A DNA stretch of 64,000 nucleotides, from the NCBI GenBank assembly GCA_963662175.1, contig OY759223.1, positions 10,580,249 through 10,644,248 of the forward strand, in the 5' to 3' direction. Positions 43,273-54,619 of this stretch are shown here, piece after piece; position 1 is the stretch's first letter; each line of letters begins with the position of its first letter. The stretch comes from Aradus depressus. Its lineage: Eukaryota > Arthropoda > Insecta > Hemiptera > Aradidae. The notes under the pieces are model-generated. The model had not been told where the DNA came from, did no database searches, and worked only from the letters and a program-made list of their open reading frames with translations. The position numbers and the translations under genes are program-made.

Positions 43273-44100
43273 ACAGTAAAAATCGTTTATAAGAACATCC
43301 AAGGGACCGTCTGAACTTGGTTCTTAAACCCGATAGTTGCTATATCCGGTAATCAATTTTTTTCTGTTTAATTATCGATCCATTTTTTGAAAGTTGAAGC
43401 CTCTTTCCTCTGGAACTACTTTTAAGGGGTTGAAATTAGCAACCGCATTCAGTAACAACAGTTTTGCAAAATCATTTGCTTTTGCTTGCAAAATTGGTCC
43501 ATTTATCGGAATGTTTGCACTCCTTTGAACCTTGAACCACTGCAACAGAGCTTTTTCTACATCACCATGAGAACTTGTACGAATTTTTTTCCTGCTGGTA
43601 CGATCGTTTTCGAATTCTTCTTTTAATTTTTGACGGTTCTTAAAAATTTTTGAAATGGTTGCATGATTCACCTTTAGTTAATTCGACAAAGCTCCATTTT
43701 CCAAACGAGAAATTATATGGAGTTTTTCCTCCACCGTAAAGGTTTTTCGTTTTTTTTCACTCATTGCACCGTCCTGTTTGAACAACTGCAGAGAATGTGT
43801 AGTCAGAAAATAATGTACACAACGACGGAAACATTCCATGAAAATAATTGATTACTATTTTCGTAGAATATTTTATTTCTGAACTCCTCTTTCGAGGGAT
43901 TTGTTTTCTCATGAAGTTCTTTTAAAAGGTTTGTTTTCTCAGAAATTCATTAACTTTAGGTCATTAAAAGCGATATGTTCTTACTAACGATGTTCTTATA
44001 ACCAGATATTTTTTACATTAAGTTGCATTAAAGCTGGCCGGGAACTAGAAATTTCGTTCTTATAATCGATATGTTTTAACAACCGGTGTTCTTTTGAACG
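43273..44100 (-). mobile_element. Tigger/pogo-like element
   Basis: Left TIR CAGTAAAAATCGTTTATAAG, right end complement of AAATCGTTCAAAAGAACACC. Carries part of a transposase gene (43372-43764). The right-hand part repeats the terminal motif (gttcttataatcgatatgtt and similar). Confidence 0.78.
43372..43764 (-). pseudogene. Tigger/CENP-B-like transposase N-terminal part
   Basis: ATG at 43764 opens MSEKKRKTFTVEEKLHIISR LENGALSN, followed by an in-frame TAA (43678-43680), then NHATISKIFKNRQKLKEEFE N completing the first helix-turn-helix, and VEKALLQWFKVQRSANIPIN GPILQAKANDFAKLL, the second CENP-B-type DNA-binding domain (W...R....P..G..L..KA). It ends with KMDR stop before the DDE domain. One nonsense codon and the missing catalytic part show it is inactive. 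Confidence 0.85.
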
Positions 44101-44109
44101 ATTTTTATT

Positions 44110-45430
44110 ATTATATTGTTTATTTTGGATCTGAGTCGGACCTGCTAACAGACTCCTCCCCACTAATCCTACTCATCCTCTAATGTTTACCAAAGTAGGC
44201 CTGAAGCCTCTCAGTACCTTGCCAGGAGTCACCAAGACCGCGCATCGTACTTTTATCTATCTACCTGTTCAACCATCACGACATCGTCCCATCACCAAAT
44301 CATCTCAGCATCACATCACGACCACCACAGTTAGCAGCCCCACCTCATTTCAGAACGGCGTAGAAGGCATCGTAACCTATAAGAACATTATTATTCTATC
44401 ATTTTTTTGAACTTTAATTTTTATGTTAAACGTTATATTCGAAGCTAAGTTTTATTTGTATTCATCTTATGTTTTGTTATCTCTTACTATTTTTCAGTTG
44501 GCCAACTCCATCTCCCCCGGTTTTCTTTCGTTCATTACATTCTGTTATATATATAAACTTCATCAATCTTATTATTACCGTTTATATATTCTCCAATATT
44601 TTGTAGTGGTTCTCCAGAACCAGAGGTTTTATAGCCGGTTATTTGCACATTCTTATTTTGGATACCATTACCGGTCTATACATTTCTTATAAAATAATTT
44701 GTAAAATTTTTGTGTAAATACACACAAACTTTGTTATTTTTTCTTTAAATTTTGTCAATTTTCAAAAAACTATATATATATATAAACTACCGGATATAGT
44801 TAAATTAGAAAAAAAATAGAAAATTTATATATACATATATAAATAATTTAAAATTGATAATAATAGACAATTAGTGATAATAAATAAAGAGAAACCATAA
44901 TGTTACTAATAACAATGATTATCATTTAAAAAAATTATATAATAGAATTAAATAAAGGGATAGGAGAAAAAAAAATAATAATAATAACAATACTCACAGA
45001 AAATAAATGAAAGTGAAATTCTAAAATGGAGATAATATTTATACAATTAATAATTGGAAAATGAATACTGTAAATAATAAAAACAAAGATACTAAGGCAA
45101 TTTAGACGTAGAGGAAAATTTTAAAAAGATTTATGTAGAGAACTATATTATGAGTAGACATTAAACAAACATTATCTTACAATGAAATATGTTGTATTTT
45201 TTTTGTACTTTTCAGAAATATTCTTCCTTCATTACTATAATTTTTCATTAATACAAAATATTGTACTTAAAATCTTGTGTTATTGCGTTGCAATATGAAT
45301 TATGTCCACTTTAAAAAAAAAACTATATTATTATTTAAACTAATTTTATAAAATAATCTGAAATTTATTTGTAAATATGATATAAATGACTGAAATGTTT
45401 GCCCCATTTGCTTGAGTAGAAGCTATTTAT
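44110..45430. other. stretch without a recognised gene
   Basis: 44150-44370 is C-rich on the plus strand (catcacgaccaccacagtta g) with a 75-codon open frame at 44183, resembling the composition of a retroelement or exon but without motif. 44700-45430 is AT-rich and featureless. Confidence 0.4.
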
Positions 45431-45439
45431 TCCGTGTCC

Positions 45440-45518
45440 GGACAACACATGTAGTCAGCTTCAGGTAGCAGTAATATAATGCAAAATTACAACCGGGAAA
45501 CAGCGGGTAACCAGCTAG
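45440..45518 (+). mobile_element. Helitron 3' end
   Basis: AACCGGGAAACAGCGGGTAA followed by ccagCTAG and T resembles a Helitron 3' terminus with a short GC hairpin. The 5' end was not located; the start given is arbitrary. Confidence 0.5.
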
Positions 45519-45544
45519 TACATAAAAACATACATGGACCACAC

Positions 45545-45645
45545 ATTTAGGCAAAATTTAGGACTCCCACAATAGAGTCGGGCTAATGTCCACCAGAGTA
45601 TGACCTCGTAGTTAAAGCCCAGGCATTAGTCATAATAACTAATTA
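45545..45645 (+). mobile_element. SINE 3' fragment
   Basis: ggcaaaatttaggactccca through aaagcccaggcattagtcat with an internal deletion; CTAA-type tail. Confidence 0.8.
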
Positions 45646-46374
45646 TATAAATAGATAAAAATAAATAAAAAAAATTAAACAAAGATCAAGTTCAACGCAA
45701 ATATTCTATTTATTCATTTGAAAATGATTCCATTACAGATATACATTAAGTGATAAATCTTGTCAAAGATGGCATATTTATAAACACTGACCAATGGTCT
45801 ATATGTAGACCCGGAATTCGAAATGTCCACTCATTCGAGAAATGACTTTTTCAATGGACACCATTGAGGAGATATGTCCTTGGCATTCGTCTAATTAGGA
45901 ACATACTCGTAGCTATAACCCTGGGCTTGGACAGTTCGTATATTTACTAGTGTTAAGGCCGAAAGTGAAATAAACTTTATAAAGGTATATCTGGAGGGGG
46001 TGACGCCATTAGTGAAGTGTATGTACTTTGTATAGTAGCCAGTAGAGGACACTGCGGCCATAGTTGCTTAGTTAACCTGACCGGTGAGTCAAGTCAAGTC
46101 CAGTCTGGCTGTCTGAACAGGAGTGCCCTCAGCACTTTGCTGCACATCTCATCACCACCTCGACCAGTATCTGTCCTCAGCCCTTGCTACAGGTATTGGT
46201 CAAGAAGCCCTCAGCCCATCCACACAACACCTTTATCCGTATTTGTATGAATTTTCATATAATAATATATGCGGATAATTAACATATACCTATGGATTTT
46301 TATACGTATTGCTGGATTTACAGATTTACACTAAGAAAACACGCCGATTTTTAAAGATTGTCGTTGTCGATCTC

Positions 46375-47205
46375 TTAATCCATCTCTTCCCATTGGCCGA
46401 TTTGTCTGAAAATTAATAGGTGTTGTCCTTCTGTGTTCTGGATTGCACGTATAAAATTTCGTATCGATATATTCATTATATCAGGAGTTATCGCGTTCAC
46501 ACACAGACAGGTGGCCGCTCCAGGCGCCAAGTCCCAGGGTGCCTCAGCGTTAAAGAAATATAAAGGAAAAAAATATTTTTTTCTCTTTTCGATATTTCGA
46601 TTGCGAACCTGTGGCTAGTATGACAGAATGACCTTATCTGTTGTTTTATTAGTTAGTAAAATAATACAAATGAATGATCTCTTTATAAAAGTAATTTTTG
46701 TGATAAATAAATGTACCTTAATTCCTACATATTTGTGTGTTGGCAAGCAAGGGCGCCATAATGGGCTAGTTGACAATTTTTGAAAAACTGGTTGATATAT
46801 TACCTTAACCTCTATTTTATCCAAAATATAAATATTTCAACAAAAAACAAACATTTACATTATGTATTTTGCATTTTTGTATACTCATTTTAATTTTCCT
46901 GCCAAAACGCACCAAACTGTCATGGCGTCTCGACTGACGTCAAGAAACAGCTGTGTGGTTCAGTGTTTAACAAGTGTTTCGAATATTGCTCGATTATAAT
47001 GAATTCCAAGTTTTACAATTACTATGTAGTGCCTCAATGTGAAAGTACAATCTCTCGCTCCACTCTAAAACTTGCCTCGGGCCGGCACTGCACACAGACA
47101 GACATTTTGTTTTCATTTTTTGTTGGTCGGAAAACATGAAATTCTAATGAAAATTCAACATCGAATTTTAGACCTATTACATAACTTCCCCTATACTTGG
47201 AGAAC
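46375..47205 (-). repeat. repeat X (interrupted by hAT MITE)
   Basis: aatccatctcttcccattgg ... ttatcgcgttcac, then the hAT MITE, then gacattttgttttcattttt ... acataacttcccctatactt. Confidence 0.8.
46508..47090. mobile_element. hAT-type MITE, 583 bp
   Basis: 8-bp target duplication CACACAGA at 46500-46507 and 47091-47098, cut within the cacacagacag tract of repeat X. Ends CAGGTGGCCGCTCCAGGCGC and complement CAGTGCCGGCCCGAGGCAAG. No transposase. Confidence 0.82.
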
Positions 47206-47999
47206 TAAAACAACTAGATCAACTTTTTTGTTTATCAAAAACTGAATTATGTAATATACAATGAAAAAGCATTGCTTACGATAAGAAATACTCAATAGAT
47301 CAGACGTCATGAAATAATATCGAGGCCAAGTAACCTCAATATTTTATGAGTAATGTTTTCTTTAAATTTCTTTCATTTACAAGATAAATGTTACCATAAA
47401 TATTTCAATATTTTTACGAACTTAATCACTTATCGTTTGTCGGTGAGTGATTTCTTTTATTCATGGTTGCTTTACAATGGCCCGTAACAAGTTTCTATTT
47501 TGTAACCTCAATATTCGAAATTACTTATTTTCTTCTTTATAATAGATAAAACTGTGACAGGGCTAATATGCATCGTACATAAGGCCAAAAAAAAAGAAAA
47601 AAAAGACTGAATTTTGTTTTTCCATTTTTGGTACCTATCTTGATGTCAGACAATATAAAATTATGTTCAAAAATCCGCATCGAATTTTAAACCGATTACA
47701 TAGCGAGGGTAAGCCATCCCACGTGATCTATAACAGTGGTTGCTACCTTCACCATTCTACCAACAGTGAAAGTGTCACACACAATTCATTCTATCCCTGA
47801 TAGTTATCATAACTTAAGTTTGTTGTCTAATGATCATTGAAGTCACGTGTCTTTAGATATTCAGATGGCATATAATATTAGAAAAAAGAAACGAAACATT
47901 TGGTCAAATTTGTTAAAACACTGTGCCGTTTGTTTATAAGAGGAAGAAATTTTTTTTTATAATAACAAAGAGTAAGTCTTTACACTAGAAAACTCACAA

Positions 48000-49282
48000 A
48001 TTGAATGTATTTTAGGGTGTATTTTTTGATTCGATATGAAAATGGCATGTTTTCAATCATATTTATACTTTGTTGATAGATGCAAACTGACGAAGGAATT
48101 AGCACATTTTGCAATCAGTTTATTGGTCAAATTAACATGTTTTCTTGTTATAAAACATCAAAGAATAATAGAGAAAACCTAAGATAACATACCTAATAAT
48201 TATTATCATAGAACCGAAGTTTTCAAAATCATTCTAAGCATTATTTTTTTATTAATGTTAAATAATGATATAAGTACGGATGATGAAAATAGCTGTCCCA
48301 TATTGTATAGTTCGAGAAGGCACGTCAGTCTTTCTTCCATGCCCAGTGGGAATAAGTACAAAATGGAACTGGTTCAGGAATGAAGAACCTCAACTGGAAT
48401 GATTTGGGGATTCGGATTGGATTTTTTTTTTATTCAAAAAGCAATGAGTGCTATTCTAGTATTATATTTCTCGGAAAGTAAGCTCCGAAACAGCTGTTAT
48501 TATTTGAATAAGTAGTTTATGGAAGTGGAAATTTGCATAAGTTGTTTTCAGTCTAGAAGAATCCCAACATGGATGAGACGACAAGGGAGGATATTTAAGG
48601 TAACTCACGTGTTGGCTATGTTGAGGAGTTCTGTTGGAGTGGTGGGGACTCGACGAATGACCATTTTGCGTCCGTCGGTTGATCCCATCCCTATGGAGGA
48701 CAAGGACCGTACGGAGGGGATACGATGAGACGGTATGAGTAGAGGACTCCGACATGGTAACGTCTGTCCCGAACTAGGCATCACGCCACACTAGACTCTT
48801 GTCTGCCTCTGGAGATGTGCTCAGTTCGTTCGTTCGGCTGTCGTCGGACAATCCCGCTGTACTCCCACCTTCCACCTTTGCCTCATTATTCTCAAGAGTT
48901 TTTTTTTATTGGGTTGAGATAATAGGAATCTTCTTTCGTTCGGCACTCCCATGGGTCTTAAGGATGCGGCAGAATTGGAGGCTTTAGTGTCATGCTTTCC
49001 TACAGAAGTGGCTACCGCTAGACCGCTTTGGATACTGATCCAGGATCCGCGATGGTGCAGCGTTATTGACTGGACACCTGATTTAGCTCTATGGAGGGAT
49101 GAACAAAACAGAAGTGGCCCTTTCACGGTGCAAATAGATTTTATACATAGCAAAACTTTAAACTTTTTATCATACCTGCTTCGTAACAAAAATATTCTTG
49201 AAACGACTCCAAAATTTGGATTTTTCAAAAAACTGTGATCCAACATTTGTCCTGCCACTATTATCATCCCAATATTCATTTA
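48000..49282. other. stretch without a recognised gene
   Basis: Several overlapping open frames of 60-150 codons (48519-48728, 48799-48987, 48951-49238 on plus; 48821-49279 on minus) in a locally GC-richer segment. None shows a protein motif I recognise, so a decayed mobile element is more likely than a gene. Confidence 0.35.
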
Positions 49283-49296
49283 TCTAATTCAAATAG

Positions 49297-49600
49297 AGGG
49301 CGCCGGTAGCTCAGTGGTATGCGTGCTTGGCTTCTGAGCTCAAGAACGTGGGTTCGAAACCCGACCGAGGCCCTTAGTTTATCTGGGAGGTAATCGTTAA
49401 GCGATGGTCCCGAGCCTGTACGATGTCAGGTACTCCTTAAAGACCCCTGCCCTAGGTGAATAAAAATTTAGGGTAGGCAAAATTTAGGACTCCCACAGTA
49501 GAGTCGGGCTCATGTCCACGAGAGTGACGAAAGAGCGCACTGGTAGTAGGCGATATGACTAGTTAAAGCCCGGGCATGAGTCATAAAACCTAACCTAACC
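49297..49600 (+). mobile_element. full-length SINE with small central deletion
   Basis: Target duplication TCTAATTCAAATAG at 49283-49296 and 49601-49614. Confidence 0.94.
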
Positions 49601-49617
49601 TCTAATTCAAATAGTGA

Positions 49618-49785
49618 CTGGTTCGAGATAACTCCCGATAGAAAGAATGTATCGACACGAAATTTTATAAGTATATCCAGAAACCCATAAGGGCGACATC
49701 TATTGATTTAAAGCCAAATTGGCCAAATGGAAGGGGAATTAGAGCGGGGCTTAACTTTATTTGCGATTGGGGTACTCATAATTCA
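49618..49785 (+). repeat. repeat X fragment
   Basis: gataactcccgatagaaaga, cgacacgaaattttataagt, gccaaattggccaaatggaa in order. Confidence 0.75.
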
Positions 49786-49871
49786 ATTTGATGAATACAT
49801 AATAACAATGGCAGAATGAATAAATGAAATAATTTGTAACTATATTATTTCTAAGTTTTGTTAGGTAAGAA

Positions 49872-50093
49872 GGCTTCGATGGGCAGGCCATGTGCAAAGG
49901 ATGCAGGAGGCTGCTCCACGAAGACTGATGATAGTGATCCCGGAAGGAAACAGAGGAATATCCAGGATGAGATGGATGGACGCAGTCGATGGGGACGCAA
50001 GAACGCTGGCGCTGGACAGGAATCTTTGGGGGAAGTCTCTGGAGGAGGCCAAGGCTCGAATGGAGCTGTAGCGCCGAGGATGATGATGATGAT
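49872..50093 (+). pseudogene. LINE 3' end with (GAT)n tail
   Basis: Target duplication GTTAGGTAAGAA at 49860-49871 and 50094-50105. The plus-strand frame reads LRWAGHVQRMQEAAPRRLMI, then RGISRMRWMDAVDGDARTLA LDRNLW and EEAKARMEL stop, the (R)LRW.GHVQRM ... R.RW.D.V...A..R..W motif found at the C-terminus of several insect LINE ORF2 proteins (RTE/Jockey-like). The tail is (GAT)n, about five units. A related C-terminus is at 61019. Its frame is open over the whole 222 bp. Confidence 0.85.
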
Positions 50094-50109
50094 GTTAGGT
50101 AAGAAAGGC

Positions 50110-50965
50110 AGGTCGGCTGTGGAAGTCCAAAGCAAGGAAAGAACGATCTTGGAGAAGTAACTATTGACTTCCCTCACAGACTTACCTCCATTAAGACTGC
50201 ACTCCGATATTGAAAACTGCACCAGTGTAAAGAACCTTGCACTGATCTTTGACAAAACCCTCTCTTGCAAAGACCATGTCTCCTACATCTCCAACTGGTC
50301 CTTCAGTACCAGTTTTCCTATTTTGATCATGCTCGCACATGGAGGACTCTGGTGAGCTCGACATGAAACTAAAGCGAGTCATGAATTCCTTTCTAAGATT
50401 CATCTTCGGGTTCCCCAGACTAGTAGTTCTTATACAGACCTAAATTGACTCTTCCCATCCTCTCGTCGACAATATTTCCTAGGCTCCTTCCTCTATCAAA
50501 CCATATCTTCCCAAAAGCCCTTCTACATCTTCCAAATGCTCCAATTAAAATCCCACATCCAGCAGAAAGTCACTAGATCCCGTCCCTCTGATCTTTATCT
50601 CCCTTCCCATAGGACAACAACCTACCACAACTCCTTCCTTATCCAGGCCAACTCCCTCTGGAACTCTCTCCCTCTCCAGATTCTCCATGATCCTACTCAT
50701 CTTTCATTTAAATCTCTACTTTTCCATTATCTCCTAACTCAGCAAACCTCTGATTCCTAAAGCTAGCTCCTATGAGATAGTTCTCATCTTCCTATAAGTC
50801 TCTCAGATTGTTACTCTACCGTTTCATCAGCCCAATTGGTACATAACTAGTTTGTCACTTGTTTACCACATATTCCTCATACGATACTGTCATTACCATA
50901 TTTATATTTATATTTTTTCTTTCTCTGATTTTCTTTATAACTTAGATATAACTTATTATTGCTTA

Positions 50966-51007
<42 letters not shown>

Positions 51008-51195
51008 GATTTTCTTCATTTTCATCTTCACTAGTTTATTTTTATTGTTTTAATCATTGCATACCATTAACGTTTAATATTTCTTTAATTAATTCTTAGA
51101 GGTCTCTTTTCTTTTTTCTTTACTCTGTCTCAATTGGTTTATTCTTATGTTATTATTCTCTGAGGACGTGTGTCCCAGAATAAAGATTATTTTTT
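50110..51195 (+). pseudogene. LINE ORF2 C-terminal relic (second family)
   Basis: Plus strand reads IENCTSVKNLALIFDKTLSC KDHVSYIS, later TRSRPSDLYLPSHRTTTYHN SFLIQANSLWNSLPLQI, the PRHRT..Y..SF...A..LWNSLP motif of CR1/Jockey-like LINE C-termini. Stops and shifts lie between. The 3' part contains a (TTA)n microsatellite at 50964-51002 and ends near ggacgtgtgtcccagaataa ag. The LINE fragment 49872-50093 lies at its upstream edge. Confidence 0.72.
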
Positions 51196-51578
51196 TATTT
51201 AATTTCTTTGATCTCGGACTTGATTATTTCCAGGGCTCCTGTGAAAATGACTTCCCGATCCTCAAGGCTGTTGAAGAAGATACAACAGATTAATCCTATC
51301 TAGTTGAGAGAGAATCCTGAGCCATAGAGAAGTGAGTAGAGTTCTAGAGCTGACTACAGAACGGTTGGAATCAGATGCAAAGGTTCATGCGTCACGAGCA
51401 AAACAAATCATTTTAGTTTGGGATATTGAAAGTGTATCAAAGGCTGTACAATATACAAGTAATCGGACCTTTCATAGTTTTTATTATCTGGCTTTCGAGA
51501 TTTTCCTCGACTGACTCTCTACAAAAACCTAGAACTAAATAAAAAGGTACAAAAAGAGTTTAAATAAATACATAACTA

Positions 51579-51862
51579 GTTAGTTATTGTGACTCATCTC
51601 CGGGCTTTAACTACGAGATCATATCGCCTACTACCAGAACGCTCTGGTGGACATGAGGCCGACTCTACTGTGGGAGTCCGAAATTTTGCCTACCCAAGTT
51701 TATTCATCTAGAGGTATTTTAAAGACTCAGGACAATTGGTTAACTCTCATCTGAAGTATGGCTTACTAGCTTTTTTCACCTCCCAGATAGAAAATCTAAG
51801 GGCTTTGGCTGAGTCCGCGATCTTAAGATCAGTAGGGTACCTCTGAGCTACCGGCGCCCTCG
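51579..51862 (-). mobile_element. old SINE, CTAA-type tail
   Basis: Diverged, target duplication ATACATAACTA at 51568-51578 and 51863-51873; tail gttagttatt on the plus strand. Confidence 0.9.
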
Positions 51863-51894
51863 ATACATAACTATACATGCTAAAATGAAATGTT

Positions 51895-53100
51895 CATAAA
51901 AATAAAGAAATCACTAGCAATGTACTTCCCCAGAACGAATTAATCCATTAACTTCCCCCCAAAACCAGTCGACCATTTGCGCTAATATTTAATAGTTGAC
52001 TTACATAGGGGCTCCTAAATCCTCATAATAAATTTCATGTCGATACATTCATTATATCGGCAGTTATTGAGGTTTTTGAGTTGAGCTTCCCCCCAATTCC
52101 TCCTTCCCTTTGGCCGATTTGGCTGAAAATCAATAAGTGTCGTCCTTACGGGGTTCTGGCTACAGATATAAAATTTCGTGTCGATACATTCATTCTATCA
52201 GGAGTTACCGTGTACACAGAGGAGTCCCCCAAGGTTCGATCCTCGGTCCCATTCTCTTCAATCTTTTCTGCCACGATATACCTGAGCCTCCAGGTCTGCC
52301 ACTGGCAACCTATGCCGATGACACGCTCCTCATAGCTCAGGACTGCGATCTTCATAGGGCCGTGCGCACTCTTCAAGAGGGTCTGGATATCTTGGCAAAT
52401 TGGTTTAACAGATGGAAGCTGAGGCTAAACGCGAACAAGACAGAAACTAAGGTTTTCGCACTCCGACGCATAAACCATGATACACTGACACCGCTAAACA
52501 TCAACCACAGAAACATCCCCTGGACACCAACACACCAGGCGGTGAAGTATCTAGGGCTCCTAGACACCAAACTGACCTGGGGCCAACACATTAACTCCAA
52601 ATTGCCTGTCCGGTTTGGCTCGGCACAAGCCAGACCAACATTAAGAAACTGGTCAGGTTCGAAAACAAAGTTCTCCGCCTTGCCGTAAACGCGCCTTGGA
52701 TGATAAGAAATTCTCAGAATCGCAGGGAGCTTTCCCGACGTTAGAGACTTCATATTGGAGTTAGCGACAAGATTCAGAACTAGGCTGCAGAGTGTTTCTG
52801 GAGCCGCTACCTTTGGCATTGGGGAACCTCTGCCACACCGTCGTCTGAAGCCCGACTTCTACAAGACATCATATTTTAACAATATGCAATATGTATTTAT
52901 ATAATTTTTTTGATTGTGTATAGCGCCCCTTGCGCTGAACCGAATAAAGAGTTTTTGTTTTTTTTCGTGTACACAGACGCGAATTTTTTTTTTAATTTTT
53001 GGAATCTGGGGGTTGAAAACATGAAATTTTGGTGAAAACTCATCATCGATCTATCGATTACATAACTTCCTCTATACTTCGTATAGCTGGGGATGTAAAA
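51895..53100 (-). repeat. repeat X (interrupted by Jockey LINE)
   Basis: Left part from gtacttccccagaacgaatt to ggagttaccgtgt; right part from tttggaatctgggggttgaa to cttcgtatagctgggga. The LINE 52221-52965 lies between. Confidence 0.82.
52221..52965 (+). pseudogene. 5'-truncated Jockey-like LINE with target duplication
   Basis: Target duplication CGTGTACACAGA at 52209-52220 and 52966-52977 gives exact ends. The coding part begins in RT motif B (GVPQGSILGPILFNLFCHDI), includes the catalytic TYADDTLLIA (motif C), LKLRLNANKTE-like palm sequence and VKYLGLLDTKLTWGQHI. A frameshift near 52640 leads to VLRLAVNAPWMIRNSQNRRE, a stop, and a further shift to LATRFRTRLQSVSGAATFGI ending KPDFYKTSYF. 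The 3' UTR is short and ends with AATAAAGAG and a T/G-rich tail. The target is a repeat X copy. Inactive because of truncation and two shifts. Confidence 0.92.
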
Positions 53101-53504
53101 AGGGTATGTGATGGGGAAGCCCAAATAGTGATTGGAGTCATATCTGTTACTGGTAGTCGCTACTGTAGACTGCTCCTGGCCTAGAACTTCCTTAATACGT
53201 GGATCCCCCACCTCTCTTCCCAGTTGAGACCGTGAGTGGACGGACCTTGTTCTTCGGAGGACGAACTGACTGACATATTGATTCTGTCAACGGCTGTCAC
53301 AGCTACGTCATATTTCCATCAAACAGTGGTCTCTTCTATTCGGAGTTCAGCACTGGTCAGGAGCTCCAAGTAGCAGTGATCCAACCGTCACTAAATTCCA
53401 CTGTTCTTCAAATCACAGGTACCTTCCACTAAGACCCACGCTCTGTAAGAAGCTGATATTTGTTAATTTATTTATATATATTTATTTTTTATATTTCCCT
53501 CTTT

Positions 53505-53778
53505 GTGGCTTCAGAAAGGCGTGTTTGCTTACTTTCCTCAAGATCGCGGGTTTGAAACCCGGCCGAGGCCCTTCAGGGTAGTAAAATAAACTTAAGCATG
53601 CCGTCCTTCGGATTGTCCCGAGCCTGTACGATGTCATTAAAGATCTCCCTACCCTACGTGAATAAAAATTTTGTACTCCCAAAGTACAGTCGGGCTCATG
53701 TCCACCAGAGTGACGAAAGAGCTGGTAGTGGGTGATATGACCTTGTTAAAGCCCAGGCTTAAGTCATAATAACTAACT
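53505..53778 (+). mobile_element. old SINE, CTAA-type tail
   Basis: Head (GGTTTGAAACCCGG B box), shortened centre and tail cataataactaactaa are recognisable. Confidence 0.85.
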
Positions 53779-53904
53779 AAAATTATAAGCTATTTTGATG
53801 TATCCAATTATCATTTTATAGTTTAACGCAAATTAATATTATTTTTATATCTCTATGCTACAAAATCTCGTAGAAATTGAATTTAGTTAGATTTAGATAT
53901 AATA

Positions 53905-54590
53905 ATATTTATTTCCGTTAAACCATACATGGTAATAGGATACATCATAAGAATATATATGTTACGGGTAAAGTTAGATTAACGGTTAAACCTAGGATTA
54001 CCCGGGTAAACCTAGTAGTACCCGCTGCCGCTTGGTTAAAGTTGGGTATACTAATAATGACAAGGCCATTAGTGGACGTATGTTCCACTATAAAGATTAG
54101 GTACTTATTAATTAGCTCGACCACACCTCAATTTCCATTGTTGTAAGCTGTCTAACAGCGATAATCATTCATCTGGGTACATAAATTCCTAGAACAAACA
54201 TAAATCGAAATACATATTACAAAATTTGGGGGCGTATTTGCCGGCGTTCCGATATATCTGCCCCTCCCGTCGTTCCTATATTTGAAGTAGTACGTACAGG
54301 TTCTAGCTTCAACCCGGGTAAAGCACACTTTACCCGGGTAAAGCCCGAAACGTGAACTATTTCAATTATATTTCGGACTTTAACCAAGCGGCAGCGGGTA
54401 CTACTAGGTTTACCCGGGTAATCCTAGGTTTTAACCGTTAATCTAACTTTACCCGTAGCATATACATTAAAATAGCTTATAAATTAGATACATTAACCCT
54501 TAGGACCGGAAACAATGTGATTAGTAATAACAATATTTGTAAACAAATAAAATAAAATGAATACATAAATACTGGAAAATAAATTAGTAC
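53905..54590 (-). repeat. repeat Y, split by a 495-bp MITE
   Basis: On the minus strand attgttattactaatcacat (54525), taatttataagctatttta (54475) and accatgtatggtttaacgga (53925) follow the order of the copy at 9030. The MITE 53963-54457 interrupts it in the gtatacatt segment. Confidence 0.75.
53963..54457. mobile_element. MITE with ~85-bp TIRs rich in CCCGGG
   Basis: TIRs begin TACGGGTAAAGTTAGATTAA and include tacccgggtaaac and cgctgccgcttggttaaagt. Near-identical over about 85 bp. Additional acccgggtaaag pairs occur internally around 54316-54345. No coding; the flanks are themselves inverted so the target duplication cannot be read. Confidence 0.85.
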
Positions 54591-54619
54591 AAAAATAATA
54601 ATACTAAAAAATACCAATT

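Noticed and set aside
45990..46260. Possible UTR exon with CAG|GTATTG donor
   Set aside because: Only one splice-like signal, no open frame with a known motif and no partner exon.
48821..49279. 152-codon minus-strand frame
   Set aside because: Overlaps other frames on the opposite strand and shows no motif or domain; probably chance in a GC-richer segment.
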